A DNA stretch of 27,512 nt, taken from NCBI GenBank assembly GCA_910585485.1, contig CAJUEZ010000022.1, forward strand, positions 1 through 27,512. Reading direction: 5' to 3'. Source of the DNA: an uncultured Clostridia bacterium (GTDB taxonomy: Bacteria; Bacillota; Clostridia; UBA1381). The position numbers and the translations under genes are program-made. The notes under the pieces were generated by a model. The model did not search any database, was not told where the DNA came from, and saw nothing but the letters and a program-made list of their open reading frames with translations. Numbering within the stretch: the stretch's first letter is position 1; every line of letters begins with the position of its first letter. Below are positions 14,042 through 22,479 of the stretch, one piece after another.

Positions 14042-15778
14042 TTAATATCTCTCACGTTTAACGTATGATGTGTGCAGAAGTCTGTGCGCGCGTTGCTTGC
14101 CCGGCGCATCGAAATACTCGTCATAAAGCATTTTTATAACAGGATTTTCATGCGACTTTCTGTACTTCATCTTTTTATCGGCGTCGTAAAGCGCCTTTGC
14201 GCGGAGCATCTTTAAATCAACGTAGTTTCTTACGCTGTCGCCCTGAACAGGCTGTCCGCCGCCGTTTACGCAGCCTCCGGGACACGCCATTATCTCTACA
14301 AAGTCGTATTCTCTCTCGCCGCTCTTTATGCCGTCAAGGATTTTTCTCGCATTGCCCAGACCCGACGCAACCGCTACGCGCAGCTTCTGACCGCCAACGG
14401 TATAGGTCGCTTCTTTTACGCCCTGCGTGCCGCGCACTTCCTTAAACTCAATCTTTTTTGAACCGCCGTCCAGTATGTCTGCCGCAGTTCTTAAAGCCGC
14501 CTCCATAACACCGCCCGTAGCGCCGAAAATCGCCCCGGCGCCTGTAGCTGTCTCAAACGGGTTGTCAAACTCACCGTCGTCAAGGTCTGTAAATTTAAGT
14601 CCTGCGCCCTTAATCATCTTTGAAAGTTCTCTTGTTGTCAGGGAAACGTCAACATCAGCAAAGTCAAACGCGTTTTCCTCCTCACGCGTACACTCAAACT
14701 TCTTAGCCGTACACGGAATAACGCTTACTACAAACAAATCATCAGGGTCAATGCCGTTTTTCTGAGCGTAGTAGCTTTTTATAACCGCACCGAACATCTG
14801 CTGAGGTGATTTACACGTCGAAAGGTTCGGAATAAACTCGGGATACTGATGCTCAACAAACTTAACCCAGCCGGGGCAGCAGCTTGTAAACATCGGCAAA
14901 GTCTGCCCATTCTGTATACGCTCAATAAGCTCGTTCGCCTCCTCAACGATTGTCAAATCAGCCGTAACGTCCATGTTGAACACACCGTCAACTCCAAGAC
15001 GGCGGATAGCCGAAACCATTTTACCCTCAACATTTGTGCCGACACTCATATCAAAGCATTCGCCCAAAGTCGCGCGGATTGACGGTGCGGTAAAGAATAT
15101 TACCTTCTGCTTGGGGTCGGCAATAGCGTCCCAAACAACGTCAATCTGGCTCTTTTCGCTCAAAGCGCCTACGGGGCACGCCACAACGCACTGTCCGCAC
15201 CCTACGCAGACTGAGTCGTCAAGGCTCTTTTCAAACGCGCTTCCTATATGCACCTTGTAGCCTCTGGCAATCTCGCCGATTGCGCCTACGGTCTGCACCT
15301 TGTTGCATGCCGCCGTACATCTGCGGCACATAATACATTTATTGTTATCTCTTACTATATACGGCGAAACATCATCGATGTCGTACTGAATTTCCTCCTG
15401 GGCAAATCTGTCCTCGTCAACTCCATAGTCAAACGCGAGCTTCTGAAGCTCACAGTTGTTGCCTCTCACGCATGAAAGGCACTTTTTATGGTGAGTTGAG
15501 AGAATAAGCTCAATAGTAGTACGTCTTGACGTTCTTACCGCGGGAGTGTTTGTATAGACTTCCATACCATCCGCAACAGGGTAAACGCACGACGCAACAA
15601 GACGGCTTCTGCCTCTTTCCACCAGCTCAACCACGCAGACGCGGCATGAACCGATACAGTTTACATCCTTTAAGTAGCACAGAGAGGGGATTTCAACATT
15701 AATCTCCTTTGCCGCCTGAAGAATAGTGTAATCCTCCGGCACAGTAACGCTTATGCCGTTTATTTTTAATGTTACCAT
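14042..15778 (-). CDS. hydA: [FeFe]-hydrogenase catalytic subunit HydA (NAD-linked, bifurcating type)
   Basis: The 578-residue protein carries a plant-type [2Fe-2S] domain (Cys34, 45, 48, 64), a His-Cys3 [4Fe-4S] site (His96, Cys100, 103, 109) and a two-cluster ferredoxin domain (Cys148/151/154/158 and 191/194/197/201). The H-cluster domain follows, with TSCCPGW at 298-304, PCTAKKFE at 355-362 and ACPGGCVNGGGQP at 498-510. The C-terminal small-subunit domain completes it. It reduces protons (or oxidises H2) in the cytoplasm. With HydB and HydC it forms the trimeric enzyme that couples NADH and reduced ferredoxin to H2. hydB ends 15 nt upstream. The maturases HydE, HydF and HydG are not in the window. 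Confidence 0.95.
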   Translation of the reverse strand: MVTLKINGISVTVPEDYTILQAAKEINVEIPSLCYLKDVNCIGSCRVCVVELVERGRSRLVASCVYPVADGMEVYTNTPAVRTSRRTTIELILSTHHKKCLSCVRGNNCELQKLAFDYGVDEDRFAQEEIQYDIDDVSPYIVRDNNKCIMCRRCTAACNKVQTVGAIGEIARGYKVHIGSAFEKSLDDSVCVGCGQCVVACPVGALSEKSQIDVVWDAIADPKQKVIFFTAPSIRATLGECFDMSVGTNVEGKMVSAIRRLGVDGVFNMDVTADLTIVEEANELIERIQNGQTLPMFTSCCPGWVKFVEHQYPEFIPNLSTCKSPQQMFGAVIKSYYAQKNGIDPDDLFVVSVIPCTAKKFECTREEENAFDFADVDVSLTTRELSKMIKGAGLKFTDLDDGEFDNPFETATGAGAIFGATGGVMEAALRTAADILDGGSKKIEFKEVRGTQGVKEATYTVGGQKLRVAVASGLGNARKILDGIKSGEREYDFVEIMACPGGCVNGGGQPVQGDSVRNYVDLKMLRAKALYDADKKMKYRKSHENPVIKMLYDEYFDAPGKQRAHRLLHTSYVKRERY

Positions 15779-15793
15779 TTCGTCATTCCTCCC

Positions 15794-17671
15794 TTATTTC
15801 TTTACTATTGCGCCGAATTTACAATTCTTCTCACATAATCCGCACTTAATACACTTCTCTCTGTCAATAACGTGCGGTTCTTTAACAGAACCTGAAATAG
15901 CATTGACCGGACAATTCTTAGCGCAGAGCGTACAGCCCTTACATTTTTTCGGTATAATCTCGTATGACATCAAATCCTTACATACTCCCGCAGGACAAGT
16001 CTTGTCCTTAACGTGCGCAATGTACTCGTCCTGGAAATAATGCATTGTTGAAATTACAGGGTTCGGCGTTGTCTGACCGAGCGCGCAGAGCGAGGTGGAC
16101 TGCATGTGGGCGCATAACTCCTTAATCTTATCCAAATCCTCAAGCTCGCCCTCGCCCTTTGTAATCTTGTCGATAAACTGGTAAAGTCTGCGTGTTCCGA
16201 TACGGCACGGCGTACATTTTCCGCACGACTCGTCAACCGTAAATTCAAGGAAGAACTTCGCAATATCCACCATACAGGTGTCCTCGTCCATAACAATCAG
16301 ACCGCCTGAACCCATCATTGAGCCAAGCGCGATAAGATTATCATAGTCAATAGGCACGTCAATATGACAAGCGGGGATACATCCGCCCGATGGTCCGCCC
16401 GTCTGCGCCGCCTTGAACTTCTTGCCGTTAGGCACGCCGCCGCCTATCTCCTCAACGATTTCACGGAGCGTCGTGCCCATCGGTACTTCAACAAGTCCGA
16501 CGTTTGTAATCTTACCGCCCAGAGCAAACACTTTTGTACCCTTTGACATCTCCGTACCCATTGAGGCAAACCACTCTGGGCCGTTTAAGATTATCTTACA
16601 AATATTAGCGTATGTTTCAACGTTATTAAGGATTGTCGGCTTGCCAAACAGACCCTTAACCGCCGGGAACGGCGGACGCGGTCTGGGTTCGCCGCGGTGA
16701 CCTTCAATAGAGGTCATAAGAGCGGTTTCCTCACCGCATACAAACGCTCCCGCGCCAAGACGAAGTTCAATGTCGAATGAAAAATCTGTTCCGAAAATAC
16801 CTTCGCCCAAAAGTCCGTATTCCTTTGCCTGACGTATTGCGACATTCAGGCGGTTTACCGCTACGGGGTACTCCGCTCTTACATATATATAACCCTTATT
16901 TGCGCCTATGGTGTAGCCTGCAATAGCCATTGCCTCAAGAACAGTGTGCGGATCGCCCTCTAAGATTGAACGGTCCATAAACGCACCGGGGTCACCCTCG
17001 TCCGCGTTACAGCACACATATTTCTGGTCGCTTTCAGACGCTTTTGCAAACGCCCATTTGCGTCCTGTCGGGAACCCTCCGCCGCCTCTGCCGCGAAGTC
17101 CGCTGTCAAGAAGCACCTGTATAACGTCATCGGGTGTCATAGTGGTAAGCGCCTTTGCAAGCGCCTGATAACCGTCTGTAGCTATGTACTCTTCGATGTC
17201 CTCCGGGTCAATCACACCGCAGTTTTTAAGCGCGATACGAAGCTGTTTTTTATAGAAGTCCGTTTCCTGAAGCGATTTAATACTTCCGTCCTCGCATACA
17301 GTGCTCTCGTAAAGCAGGTGCTTTACCATATTGCCCTTTATGAGGTGTTCCTCAACTATCTCATGGATAGTCTCAGGCTGAACGCGCGCGTAAAACGCGC
17401 CCTCGGGGTACACAATCATAATCGGACCTAAGGAGCAAAGACCAAAACAGCCCGTTCTTACTACCTTAACGTCCTTTTCAAGACCATGAGACGCGATTTC
17501 GTCGTTCAGGGTGTCCAAAACCTTCTGACTGCCCGATGAATGACAACCCGTACCGCCGCAGACAAGAACCTGATATTTATAGCCTGATTTATTTTCAGCG
17601 TTTTCGTTTCTCATAGAAACGAGGTCTTTCATTTTATCACGAATTTGATTTAATTCTTCAATGGTAAGCAT
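15794..17671 (-). CDS. hydB: NADH-binding hydrogenase subunit HydB (NuoF-like)
   Basis: At 625 residues it has the extended HydB layout. It starts with an N-terminal thioredoxin-like [2Fe-2S] domain (Cys38, 43, 75, 79). The NuoF core follows, with the FMN/NADH glycine-rich GRGGGGFPTGRKW, then NADEGDPGAFMDRS and the [4Fe-4S] motif SCGKCTPCRIGTRR. A C-terminal ferredoxin module with two [4Fe-4S] motifs (CKGCTLCAKNCP and CIKCGLCEKNC) ends it. It carries the FMN where NADH and ferredoxin electrons are split or joined in bifurcating hydrogenases. The start ATG follows AAGGAGGG. It is the middle gene of hydC-hydB-hydA, 13 nt after hydC. Confidence 0.95.
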   Translation of the reverse strand: MLTIEELNQIRDKMKDLVSMRNENAENKSGYKYQVLVCGGTGCHSSGSQKVLDTLNDEIASHGLEKDVKVVRTGCFGLCSLGPIMIVYPEGAFYARVQPETIHEIVEEHLIKGNMVKHLLYESTVCEDGSIKSLQETDFYKKQLRIALKNCGVIDPEDIEEYIATDGYQALAKALTTMTPDDVIQVLLDSGLRGRGGGGFPTGRKWAFAKASESDQKYVCCNADEGDPGAFMDRSILEGDPHTVLEAMAIAGYTIGANKGYIYVRAEYPVAVNRLNVAIRQAKEYGLLGEGIFGTDFSFDIELRLGAGAFVCGEETALMTSIEGHRGEPRPRPPFPAVKGLFGKPTILNNVETYANICKIILNGPEWFASMGTEMSKGTKVFALGGKITNVGLVEVPMGTTLREIVEEIGGGVPNGKKFKAAQTGGPSGGCIPACHIDVPIDYDNLIALGSMMGSGGLIVMDEDTCMVDIAKFFLEFTVDESCGKCTPCRIGTRRLYQFIDKITKGEGELEDLDKIKELCAHMQSTSLCALGQTTPNPVISTMHYFQDEYIAHVKDKTCPAGVCKDLMSYEIIPKKCKGCTLCAKNCPVNAISGSVKEPHVIDREKCIKCGLCEKNCKFGAIVKK

Positions 17672-17684
17672 TTATTTCCCTCCT

Positions 17685-18191
17685 TTACTTTTTACCCTTC
17701 ACGGTATATTTTTTAAGTATATCGTCAATTTGGTCTACCGTCATTCTGCCGTAAACATCATCGTCTATCATCATAACAGGGGCGAGTCCGCAAGCGCCCA
17801 CGCATCTGCATGAATCAAGCGAAAATACTCCGTCTGAGGTGCATTCGCCGCACTTAATTCCAAGACGTTTTTCAATGCCTTCAAGAATTTTATCCGCGCC
17901 CTTTACATAGCACGCAGTGCCAAGACACACGCTTATGCGATGCTCTCCCTTTGGATTGAGCGAAAACTGCGAGTAGAATGTCGCAACGCCGTATACCTCG
18001 CTGAGCGATAACCCAAGTCCTTCAGCCACTATTCCCTGTACTTCTATCGGAAGATAGCCGTAGATTTCCTGCGCTTTTTGAAGTACAGGCATCAGTGCTC
18101 CGGGTTGTGATTTTTCAGTGTCAATAAATTCTCTCAACTCAATTTCCTGAGCATTTGTTCCTTTAAAAGGAATATCCGGTTTTGTGTACAT
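17685..18191 (-). CDS. hydC: Hydrogenase subunit HydC (NuoE-like thioredoxin-fold [2Fe-2S])
   Basis: The start is ATG 18191 (MYTKPDIPF), with AGGAGGTG about 5 nt upstream, giving 168 residues. The frame extends 13 codons upstream without a ribosome binding site and that extension is rejected. It has NuoE/complex I 24-kDa features: helical N-terminus (PGALMPVLQKAQEIYGYLP), then CLGTAC and SCRCVGACGLAP, which supply the [2Fe-2S] cysteines. It is the electron-transfer subunit next to HydB. As first gene of the operon its upstream region holds the promoter and a Rex-like dyad. Confidence 0.93.
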   Translation of the reverse strand: MYTKPDIPFKGTNAQEIELREFIDTEKSQPGALMPVLQKAQEIYGYLPIEVQGIVAEGLGLSLSEVYGVATFYSQFSLNPKGEHRISVCLGTACYVKGADKILEGIEKRLGIKCGECTSDGVFSLDSCRCVGACGLAPVMMIDDDVYGRMTVDQIDDILKKYTVKGKK

Positions 18192-18429
18192 TTCTGCACC
18201 TCCTAATATTAATCCATATATTATAATCATAACATCATTTGAAACTAATTTAAATAGTAAGATGTGTATAACTTATTCAGTGATTTTTGTGCATATTACA
18301 CAACGCATGAATAAACAAGAATATATTGGTTGTAAGAATTTTATATTATTTTAAGAAATTGTATAAAGCCATGTCATATTTGTATTTATTTTACATAAAA
18401 TTTCTCTTTGGGTTATTTCAACAAAACTA
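18192..18429. other. Upstream region of hydC
   Basis: AT-rich, no gene. On the minus strand a TATAAT box (18225 to 18220) could be the hydC -10, about 30 nt from the ATG, but the matching -35 is weak. A TTGTG...CACAA dyad lies about 60 bp further upstream. The right side leads into the pantothenate promoter. Confidence 0.5.
18287..18303. promoter_or_regulatory. Rex-like dyad TTGTGcatattaCACAA
   Basis: Rex, the NADH-sensing repressor of fermentative genes in Firmicutes, binds TTGTGAA-N4-TTCACAA-type sites. The site here keeps both half-site ends, but the spacing is one base shorter than the usual 18-bp operator and the inner A/T pairs do not match. Its position upstream of an NAD-linked hydrogenase operon makes it a reasonable candidate, no more. 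Confidence 0.35.
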
Positions 18430-18458
18430 TTGTAATATTAGATGAAGTATGGTAAAAT
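18430..18458 (+). promoter_or_regulatory. Promoter of the pantothenate operon
   Basis: TTGTAA (18430-18435), 17-bp spacer, TAAAAT (18453-18458). Transcription would begin near 18464-18466, about 68 nt before the proposed panG-like start. Confidence 0.55.
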
Positions 18459-18465
18459 ACGAGCG

Positions 18466-18531
18466 ATGGGCAGTATTTCTATGAAAATTGCACCTGACAG
18501 CCGTTGCGGTGATATTATCGGGAGGCGGTAA
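18466..18531 (+). CDS. Possible short leader ORF (21 aa) before panG-like gene
   Basis: ATG 18466 (with a second ATG at 18481) opens MGSISMKIAPDSRCGDIIGR and ends TAA 18529-18531, one base before the proposed AUA start of the next gene. It has no clear ribosome binding site and would start almost at the predicted transcription start (leaderless). It may be chance, or couple translation of the first pan gene. Confidence 0.25.
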   Translation: MGSISMKIAPDSRCGDIIGRR

Positions 18532-18532
18532 T

Positions 18533-19306
18533 ATAAGCGCGATAGGATTTATCGGAGCGGGAAAATGCGGTATGAGCCTGGCTTACTATTTCAGAAGCAA
18601 GGGCATTAAAATAAGCGGATTTTCATCGCGAAGAAATAATACAGAAGACTTTACTTTTTTTAGCTGCGAGGAAATAGTCAGTAAAAGTGATGTGATTTTT
18701 ATAACGGTTACTGACACATTAATTCTTCAGATTTGGAATGAAATACGACATATGGATTTAACGGATAAAATAATATGTCATTGCAGCGGTTCTGTGTCAA
18801 GTGAAATTTTTATGGGAGCGAATCCGGAAATGATTTGCTCGGTTCATCCAATGCTTGCTTTTAATTGCAGGCATACGTCTTTGCAGGCTGTGTCGGAGGC
18901 TTTTTTTACAATCGAGGGCGGAAAAAGGGCGATAGATACGGTATCTGAGATTCTTTCAATATGCGGTAATCGGTTTAAAGTTATAAAAAGTGAAAATAAG
19001 GCTAAATATCACGCGGCGTCCTGCTTTGCGTCTAATTTTGTTGTATCGGTTTGTTATGAGGCGGAGAAGCTTCTTGAAGAGTGCGGATTTGAACATGAAG
19101 AAGCATGCGGCGCACTTAAAGCGCTTATGAAGCGCAACATGGACAATATAATAAATTATGGCTGCGAAAAAGCGATTACAGGACCTGCTGCGCGAGGTGA
19201 CAAGATTACGATTGAGCGACATATGCAGACGCTTTCTGAAAGTGAAAAACAATCATATCAGTGTCTTACGGACGTTATATATAAAATGACGGAAAGGAAT
19301 AAGTAA
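18533..19306 (+). CDS. panG: Rossmann/DUF2520 reductase, probable ketopantoate reductase PanG
   Basis: From residue 2 the protein reads SAIGFIGAGKCGMSLAYYF, a classical N-terminal NAD(P)-binding GxGxxG region. The C-terminal half is a helical 6PGD-like DUF2520 domain with KYHAASCFASNFVVSVC, where Lys and Asn are expected catalytic residues. PanG of this family reduces ketopantoate to pantoate where PanE is missing. Being first in a panB-panC-panD operon, and one base from panB, supports that role. Start: GGGAGG (18520-18525) lies 7 nt before ATA 18533, and the Rossmann strand starts there. The nearest conventional starts are TTG 18488 and GTG 18509, which add residues encoded by the ribosome binding site region and have no good site of their own. 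Confidence 0.85.
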   Translation: MSAIGFIGAGKCGMSLAYYFRSKGIKISGFSSRRNNTEDFTFFSCEEIVSKSDVIFITVTDTLILQIWNEIRHMDLTDKIICHCSGSVSSEIFMGANPEMICSVHPMLAFNCRHTSLQAVSEAFFTIEGGKRAIDTVSEILSICGNRFKVIKSENKAKYHAASCFASNFVVSVCYEAEKLLEECGFEHEEACGALKALMKRNMDNIINYGCEKAITGPAARGDKITIERHMQTLSESEKQSYQCLTDVIYKMTERNK

Positions 19307-20143
19307 ATGAAAACAACTACAGCGACATTCAAGAACTACAAGTCAAAAGGCGAGAAGATTACAATGCTTACCGCCTATGACTATTCGACGGCAAGCCTTG
19401 CGGACAGCGCGGGGATAGACGCGATTCTTGTGGGTGATTCTCTTGGCATGGTTATGCTCGGATACGAGAACACGCTCAGCGTGACGATGGAGGATATGAT
19501 TCACCACAGCGCCGCGGTTGCGCGCGGGGCAAAGAACTCGTTGGTAGTTACAGATATGCCATTTATGTCATATCAGACATCGGTTTATGACGCTGTCGTC
19601 AATGCCGGCAGACTGGTAAAAGAGGGATATGCTGACGCTGTTAAGCTGGAGGGCGGTGTGAAGTTTAAAGAACATATTCGCGCTATTGTGGATGCGTCAA
19701 TTCCTGTTATGGGTCATATCGGAATGACTCCACAGTCGGTAAACGCGTTCGGCGGCTTTAAGGTTCAGGGTAAGTCTGCCGAGGACGCAAAGCGCGTGAT
19801 TGAGGACGCGAAAGCTGTCGAGGACGCAGGCGCGTTCGCGGTAGTTCTTGAGTGTGTGCCGTCAGCGCTCGCGGCATATATAACAGAAATTTTATCAATT
19901 CCGACTATTGGCATAGGAGCGGGAAAGGATTGTGACGGTCAGGTGCTTGTATATCAGGATATGCTTGGAATGTATTCTGATTTTACACCGAAATTTGTGA
20001 AAAAATTCGGTAATGTCGGTGAAAGCATGAAGGATAGCTTTAAGCGCTACTGTGAGGAAGTAAAATCAGGGGCATTCCCGTCAAAAGAACATACTTTTAA
20101 AATAGACGAGGATGTAATGCGAATAGTGAGAGGGGACAGATGA
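19307..20143 (+). CDS. panB: 3-methyl-2-oxobutanoate hydroxymethyltransferase
   Basis: The 278-residue protein aligns with PanB throughout. Metal-binding residues are Asp44 (ILVGDSLGMV), Asp83 (VVTDMPFMSY) and Glu115 (KLEGG), and GHIGMTPQ and GIGAG are further family motifs. It transfers a hydroxymethyl group from 5,10-methylene-THF to 2-oxoisovalerate, giving ketopantoate, the substrate of the upstream PanG-like enzyme. The ATG directly follows the panG stop, with AAAGGA as ribosome binding site, so translation is coupled. Full length. Confidence 0.97.
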   Translation: MKTTTATFKNYKSKGEKITMLTAYDYSTASLADSAGIDAILVGDSLGMVMLGYENTLSVTMEDMIHHSAAVARGAKNSLVVTDMPFMSYQTSVYDAVVNAGRLVKEGYADAVKLEGGVKFKEHIRAIVDASIPVMGHIGMTPQSVNAFGGFKVQGKSAEDAKRVIEDAKAVEDAGAFAVVLECVPSALAAYITEILSIPTIGIGAGKDCDGQVLVYQDMLGMYSDFTPKFVKKFGNVGESMKDSFKRYCEEVKSGAFPSKEHTFKIDEDVMRIVRGDR

Positions 20144-20144
20144 A

Positions 20145-20984
20145 ATGCAGATTATAAAAAAGATAGACGAGTTAAGAACGATAATAAACCAATGGAGAAA
20201 AGACGGTCTGACAGTCGGTCTTGTGCCGACAATGGGTTATCTGCATGAGGGGCATAAAAGCCTTATTGACCGTGCCGTTGAGGAGAATGACAGAGTTGTT
20301 GTAAGCGATTTTGTAAATCCTACCCAGTTCGGTCCGAATGAGGATTTTGAGAGTTATCCGCGCGATATAAACGCGGACGCGGCTCTTTGCGAGGCGGCGG
20401 GAGCGTCACTTATATTTAATCCTGAGGCGGACGAGATGTATGACGGCGCTCTGACGTTTGTTGATATGAACAAAATCACAAAGGTGCTCTGCGGAAAGAC
20501 GCGTCCTATACATTTTTCGGGTGTGTGCACTGTTGTCAGCAAGCTGTTTAATATTGTAACACCTGACAGAGCGTATTTTGGACAAAAGGACGCGCAGCAG
20601 CTTTGCGTTATAAAGAAGATGGTTAAGGACTTGAATTTTGGTATAGAAATTGTCGGCTGTCCTATTATCCGCGAGGCGGACGGACTGGCGAAATCATCAA
20701 GGAATACGTATTTGAGCAGTGAGGAGCGTAAGGCGGCGCTTTGTCTTTCACGCTCGCTGAATATAGGAAAAGATATGATTAACAGCGGCGAGACAAGCGC
20801 GGCGGCGGTTGTCGGCAGAATAAAAGAGGAAATAGAAAAAGAATCGTTGGCAAAAATTGATTATGTGGAAATGGTTGACTTAAATCAGCTTGAAAGTCTT
20901 GAAACGATTCAGAAACCGTTGCTTTGTGCGATGGCAGTTTATATAGGAAAAACCCGTCTGATTGACAATTTCATTATGGAGTAA
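20145..20984 (+). CDS. panC: Pantothenate synthetase (pantoate-beta-alanine ligase)
   Basis: The 279-residue protein has the nucleotidyltransferase HIGH-like motif HEGH at 34-37 (MGYLHEGH), the NPTQFGPNEDF pantoate pocket, GQKDAQQ, and the KMSKS-like DGLAKSSRN. It condenses pantoate with beta-alanine using ATP. The ATG lies one base after the panB stop, with AGAGGGGACAG as ribosome binding site. It ends 11 nt before panD, whose product makes the beta-alanine. Confidence 0.97.
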   Translation: MQIIKKIDELRTIINQWRKDGLTVGLVPTMGYLHEGHKSLIDRAVEENDRVVVSDFVNPTQFGPNEDFESYPRDINADAALCEAAGASLIFNPEADEMYDGALTFVDMNKITKVLCGKTRPIHFSGVCTVVSKLFNIVTPDRAYFGQKDAQQLCVIKKMVKDLNFGIEIVGCPIIREADGLAKSSRNTYLSSEERKAALCLSRSLNIGKDMINSGETSAAAVVGRIKEEIEKESLAKIDYVEMVDLNQLESLETIQKPLLCAMAVYIGKTRLIDNFIME

Positions 20985-20995
20985 GGAGTACGGAT

Positions 20996-21379
20996 ATGGA
21001 AATCACAATGCTGAAAGGGAAAATACACCGCGCGACGGTGACGCAGGCGGAACTGAATTATGTCGGCAGTATAACGGTCGATTCGGCTTTGTTAAAGGCG
21101 GCGGGAATACTGGAATATGAAAAGGTACAGGTTGTTGATATAAATAACGGCGAACGGTTTGAAACATACACAATAGCGGGTGAGGAGAACTCAGGTGTTA
21201 TATGTTTGAACGGCGCCGCCGCAAGATGTGTGCAAAAGGGTGATAAAGTCATTATTATGGCATATTGCTCGCTTACACCCGATGAGGCAAAGACGCATAA
21301 TCCGTCGGTTGTATTTGTGGACGAAGAAAATAAAATATCTCAGGTTTCACACTATGAAAAACATGGAGAGATAAAATAG
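20996..21379 (+). CDS. panD: Aspartate 1-decarboxylase proenzyme
   Basis: At 127 residues it is full length. The self-cleavage site Gly24-Ser25 (ELNYVGSITVD) is intact, producing the pyruvoyl group on Ser25. LNGAAAR and the KVIIMAYC strand are typical. It decarboxylates aspartate to beta-alanine for PanC. AAGGAG lies 7 nt before ATG 20996. ATG 21008 is a weaker option. Last gene of the operon, followed by a terminator. Confidence 0.97.
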   Translation: MEITMLKGKIHRATVTQAELNYVGSITVDSALLKAAGILEYEKVQVVDINNGERFETYTIAGEENSGVICLNGAAARCVQKGDKVIIMAYCSLTPDEAKTHNPSVVFVDEENKISQVSHYEKHGEIK

Positions 21380-21399
21380 GAATTTCATATTAATGTATA

Positions 21400-21434
21400 A
21401 ACGCGCGGTAAAAATATTTACCGCGCGTTGTTTT
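21400..21434 (+). terminator. Strong terminator shared by panD and convergent membrane gene
   Basis: AACGCGCGGTAAA (21400-21412) and TTTACCGCGCGTT (21417-21429) form a perfect 13-bp stem with a 4-nt loop and a following GTTTTT. The right arm contains the last codons and stop of the minus-strand gene, so the terminator is built into its coding end. Confidence 0.92.
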
Positions 21435-22479
21435 TAGAACTGTTATTTTTTCTTCTTTTTCTCATTAGCGAGATGTGGTTGCACATGGATACCGCTCCTG
21501 CGAATAGGGTGTTAAAGTAAAAATTAATTCCTCTTGTCAGAAGCATCGCTGGCATTACCAAATCTCTGGGGAAGAAGTTTCCAAATGCCTGCGTGAACAT
21601 AAATTCAGATGCTCCAACCGCTCCCGGGAGAGGAAGCGAGGTTACCGATAGCATAACCACAGACTGCATTGCAAGAACCGAAATCATAGAAGTGTCATTT
21701 AAACCGAGTCCGCGGTATACAAGATATGTTACTGTGAGCAGACTGGTGCGCTGTATAAAAGATATAATAAATACTCGTATTGATATAATGGGATGAGTCT
21801 TTATATATTCAGCGCCTTTTTTGTATTCGGCAAGCTGCTTATCAAGCGACGCATTTGCGCTTTCCGTATCCTTTATAATGCGTATTTTTGCCAGAACGCG
21901 TATACACCATCTTCCGAAACGCTGAATAAGCGTTTTTGAAAACATTGCCGCCAAACTGCCTACTATAACAAGAGCACTCATAACAAGTCCGAAGCAGAAC
22001 ATAATAATGAACAGTGTGCTGTGCATTATAAAACTGAAATGAAAGAAAAAGGATAATATTCCTAAAATCACAAGTACTGCCATGTATTCGATAAGTGTAA
22101 GCAATACAGAGAGTGAGGAACGTGACAGCGGAATATTATCTTTGGACATGTAATATATCATAGCGGGTTGTCCGCCTGTCGCGGACGGAGTTATCGCGGA
22201 AAAATAAACGTCCGAGCAAGCGTAAACAAACGACTTTGGGAAGCTTATTTTTTCGCCAAGTGAATTACAGATGATTCTAAGGCATTCTCCTTCGCAGGAA
22301 ACATATATAAACATACAAGCTATTCCCATGACAACGTATATAGGATTGATATGTGAAAGGGCAAGACGGACAGAAGCAATACTTGTCTTTTTGAATATCA
22401 GAAAAAATGTCACTCCTATGAGAATCAAAAGGAGCAGCAAACTCAGAATATGTTTTTTGTTTCTGTTATTATTTTTCAT
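21418..22479 (-). CDS. YbhN/LPG-synthase-type transmembrane protein (UPF0104)
   Basis: The 353-residue integral membrane protein begins with a Lys-rich cytoplasmic tail and a hydrophobic helix (HILSLLLLLILIGVTFFLIF) and has about eight hydrophobic segments. SAITPSATGGQPA in the second quarter and LPLPGAVGASE near the end are hallmark motifs of the lysylphosphatidylglycerol_TM (PF03706) flippase-like family. It lacks the soluble MprF transferase domain, so it is more like the free-standing YbhN-type proteins whose role in lipid or polysaccharide handling is not firmly known. A poly-N/S/K tail ends inside the shared terminator. It is a single gene converging on panD. Confidence 0.88.
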   Translation of the reverse strand: MKNNNRNKKHILSLLLLLILIGVTFFLIFKKTSIASVRLALSHINPIYVVMGIACMFIYVSCEGECLRIICNSLGEKISFPKSFVYACSDVYFSAITPSATGGQPAMIYYMSKDNIPLSRSSLSVLLTLIEYMAVLVILGILSFFFHFSFIMHSTLFIIMFCFGLVMSALVIVGSLAAMFSKTLIQRFGRWCIRVLAKIRIIKDTESANASLDKQLAEYKKGAEYIKTHPIISIRVFIISFIQRTSLLTVTYLVYRGLGLNDTSMISVLAMQSVVMLSVTSLPLPGAVGASEFMFTQAFGNFFPRDLVMPAMLLTRGINFYFNTLFAGAVSMCNHISLMRKRRKNNSSKNNAR

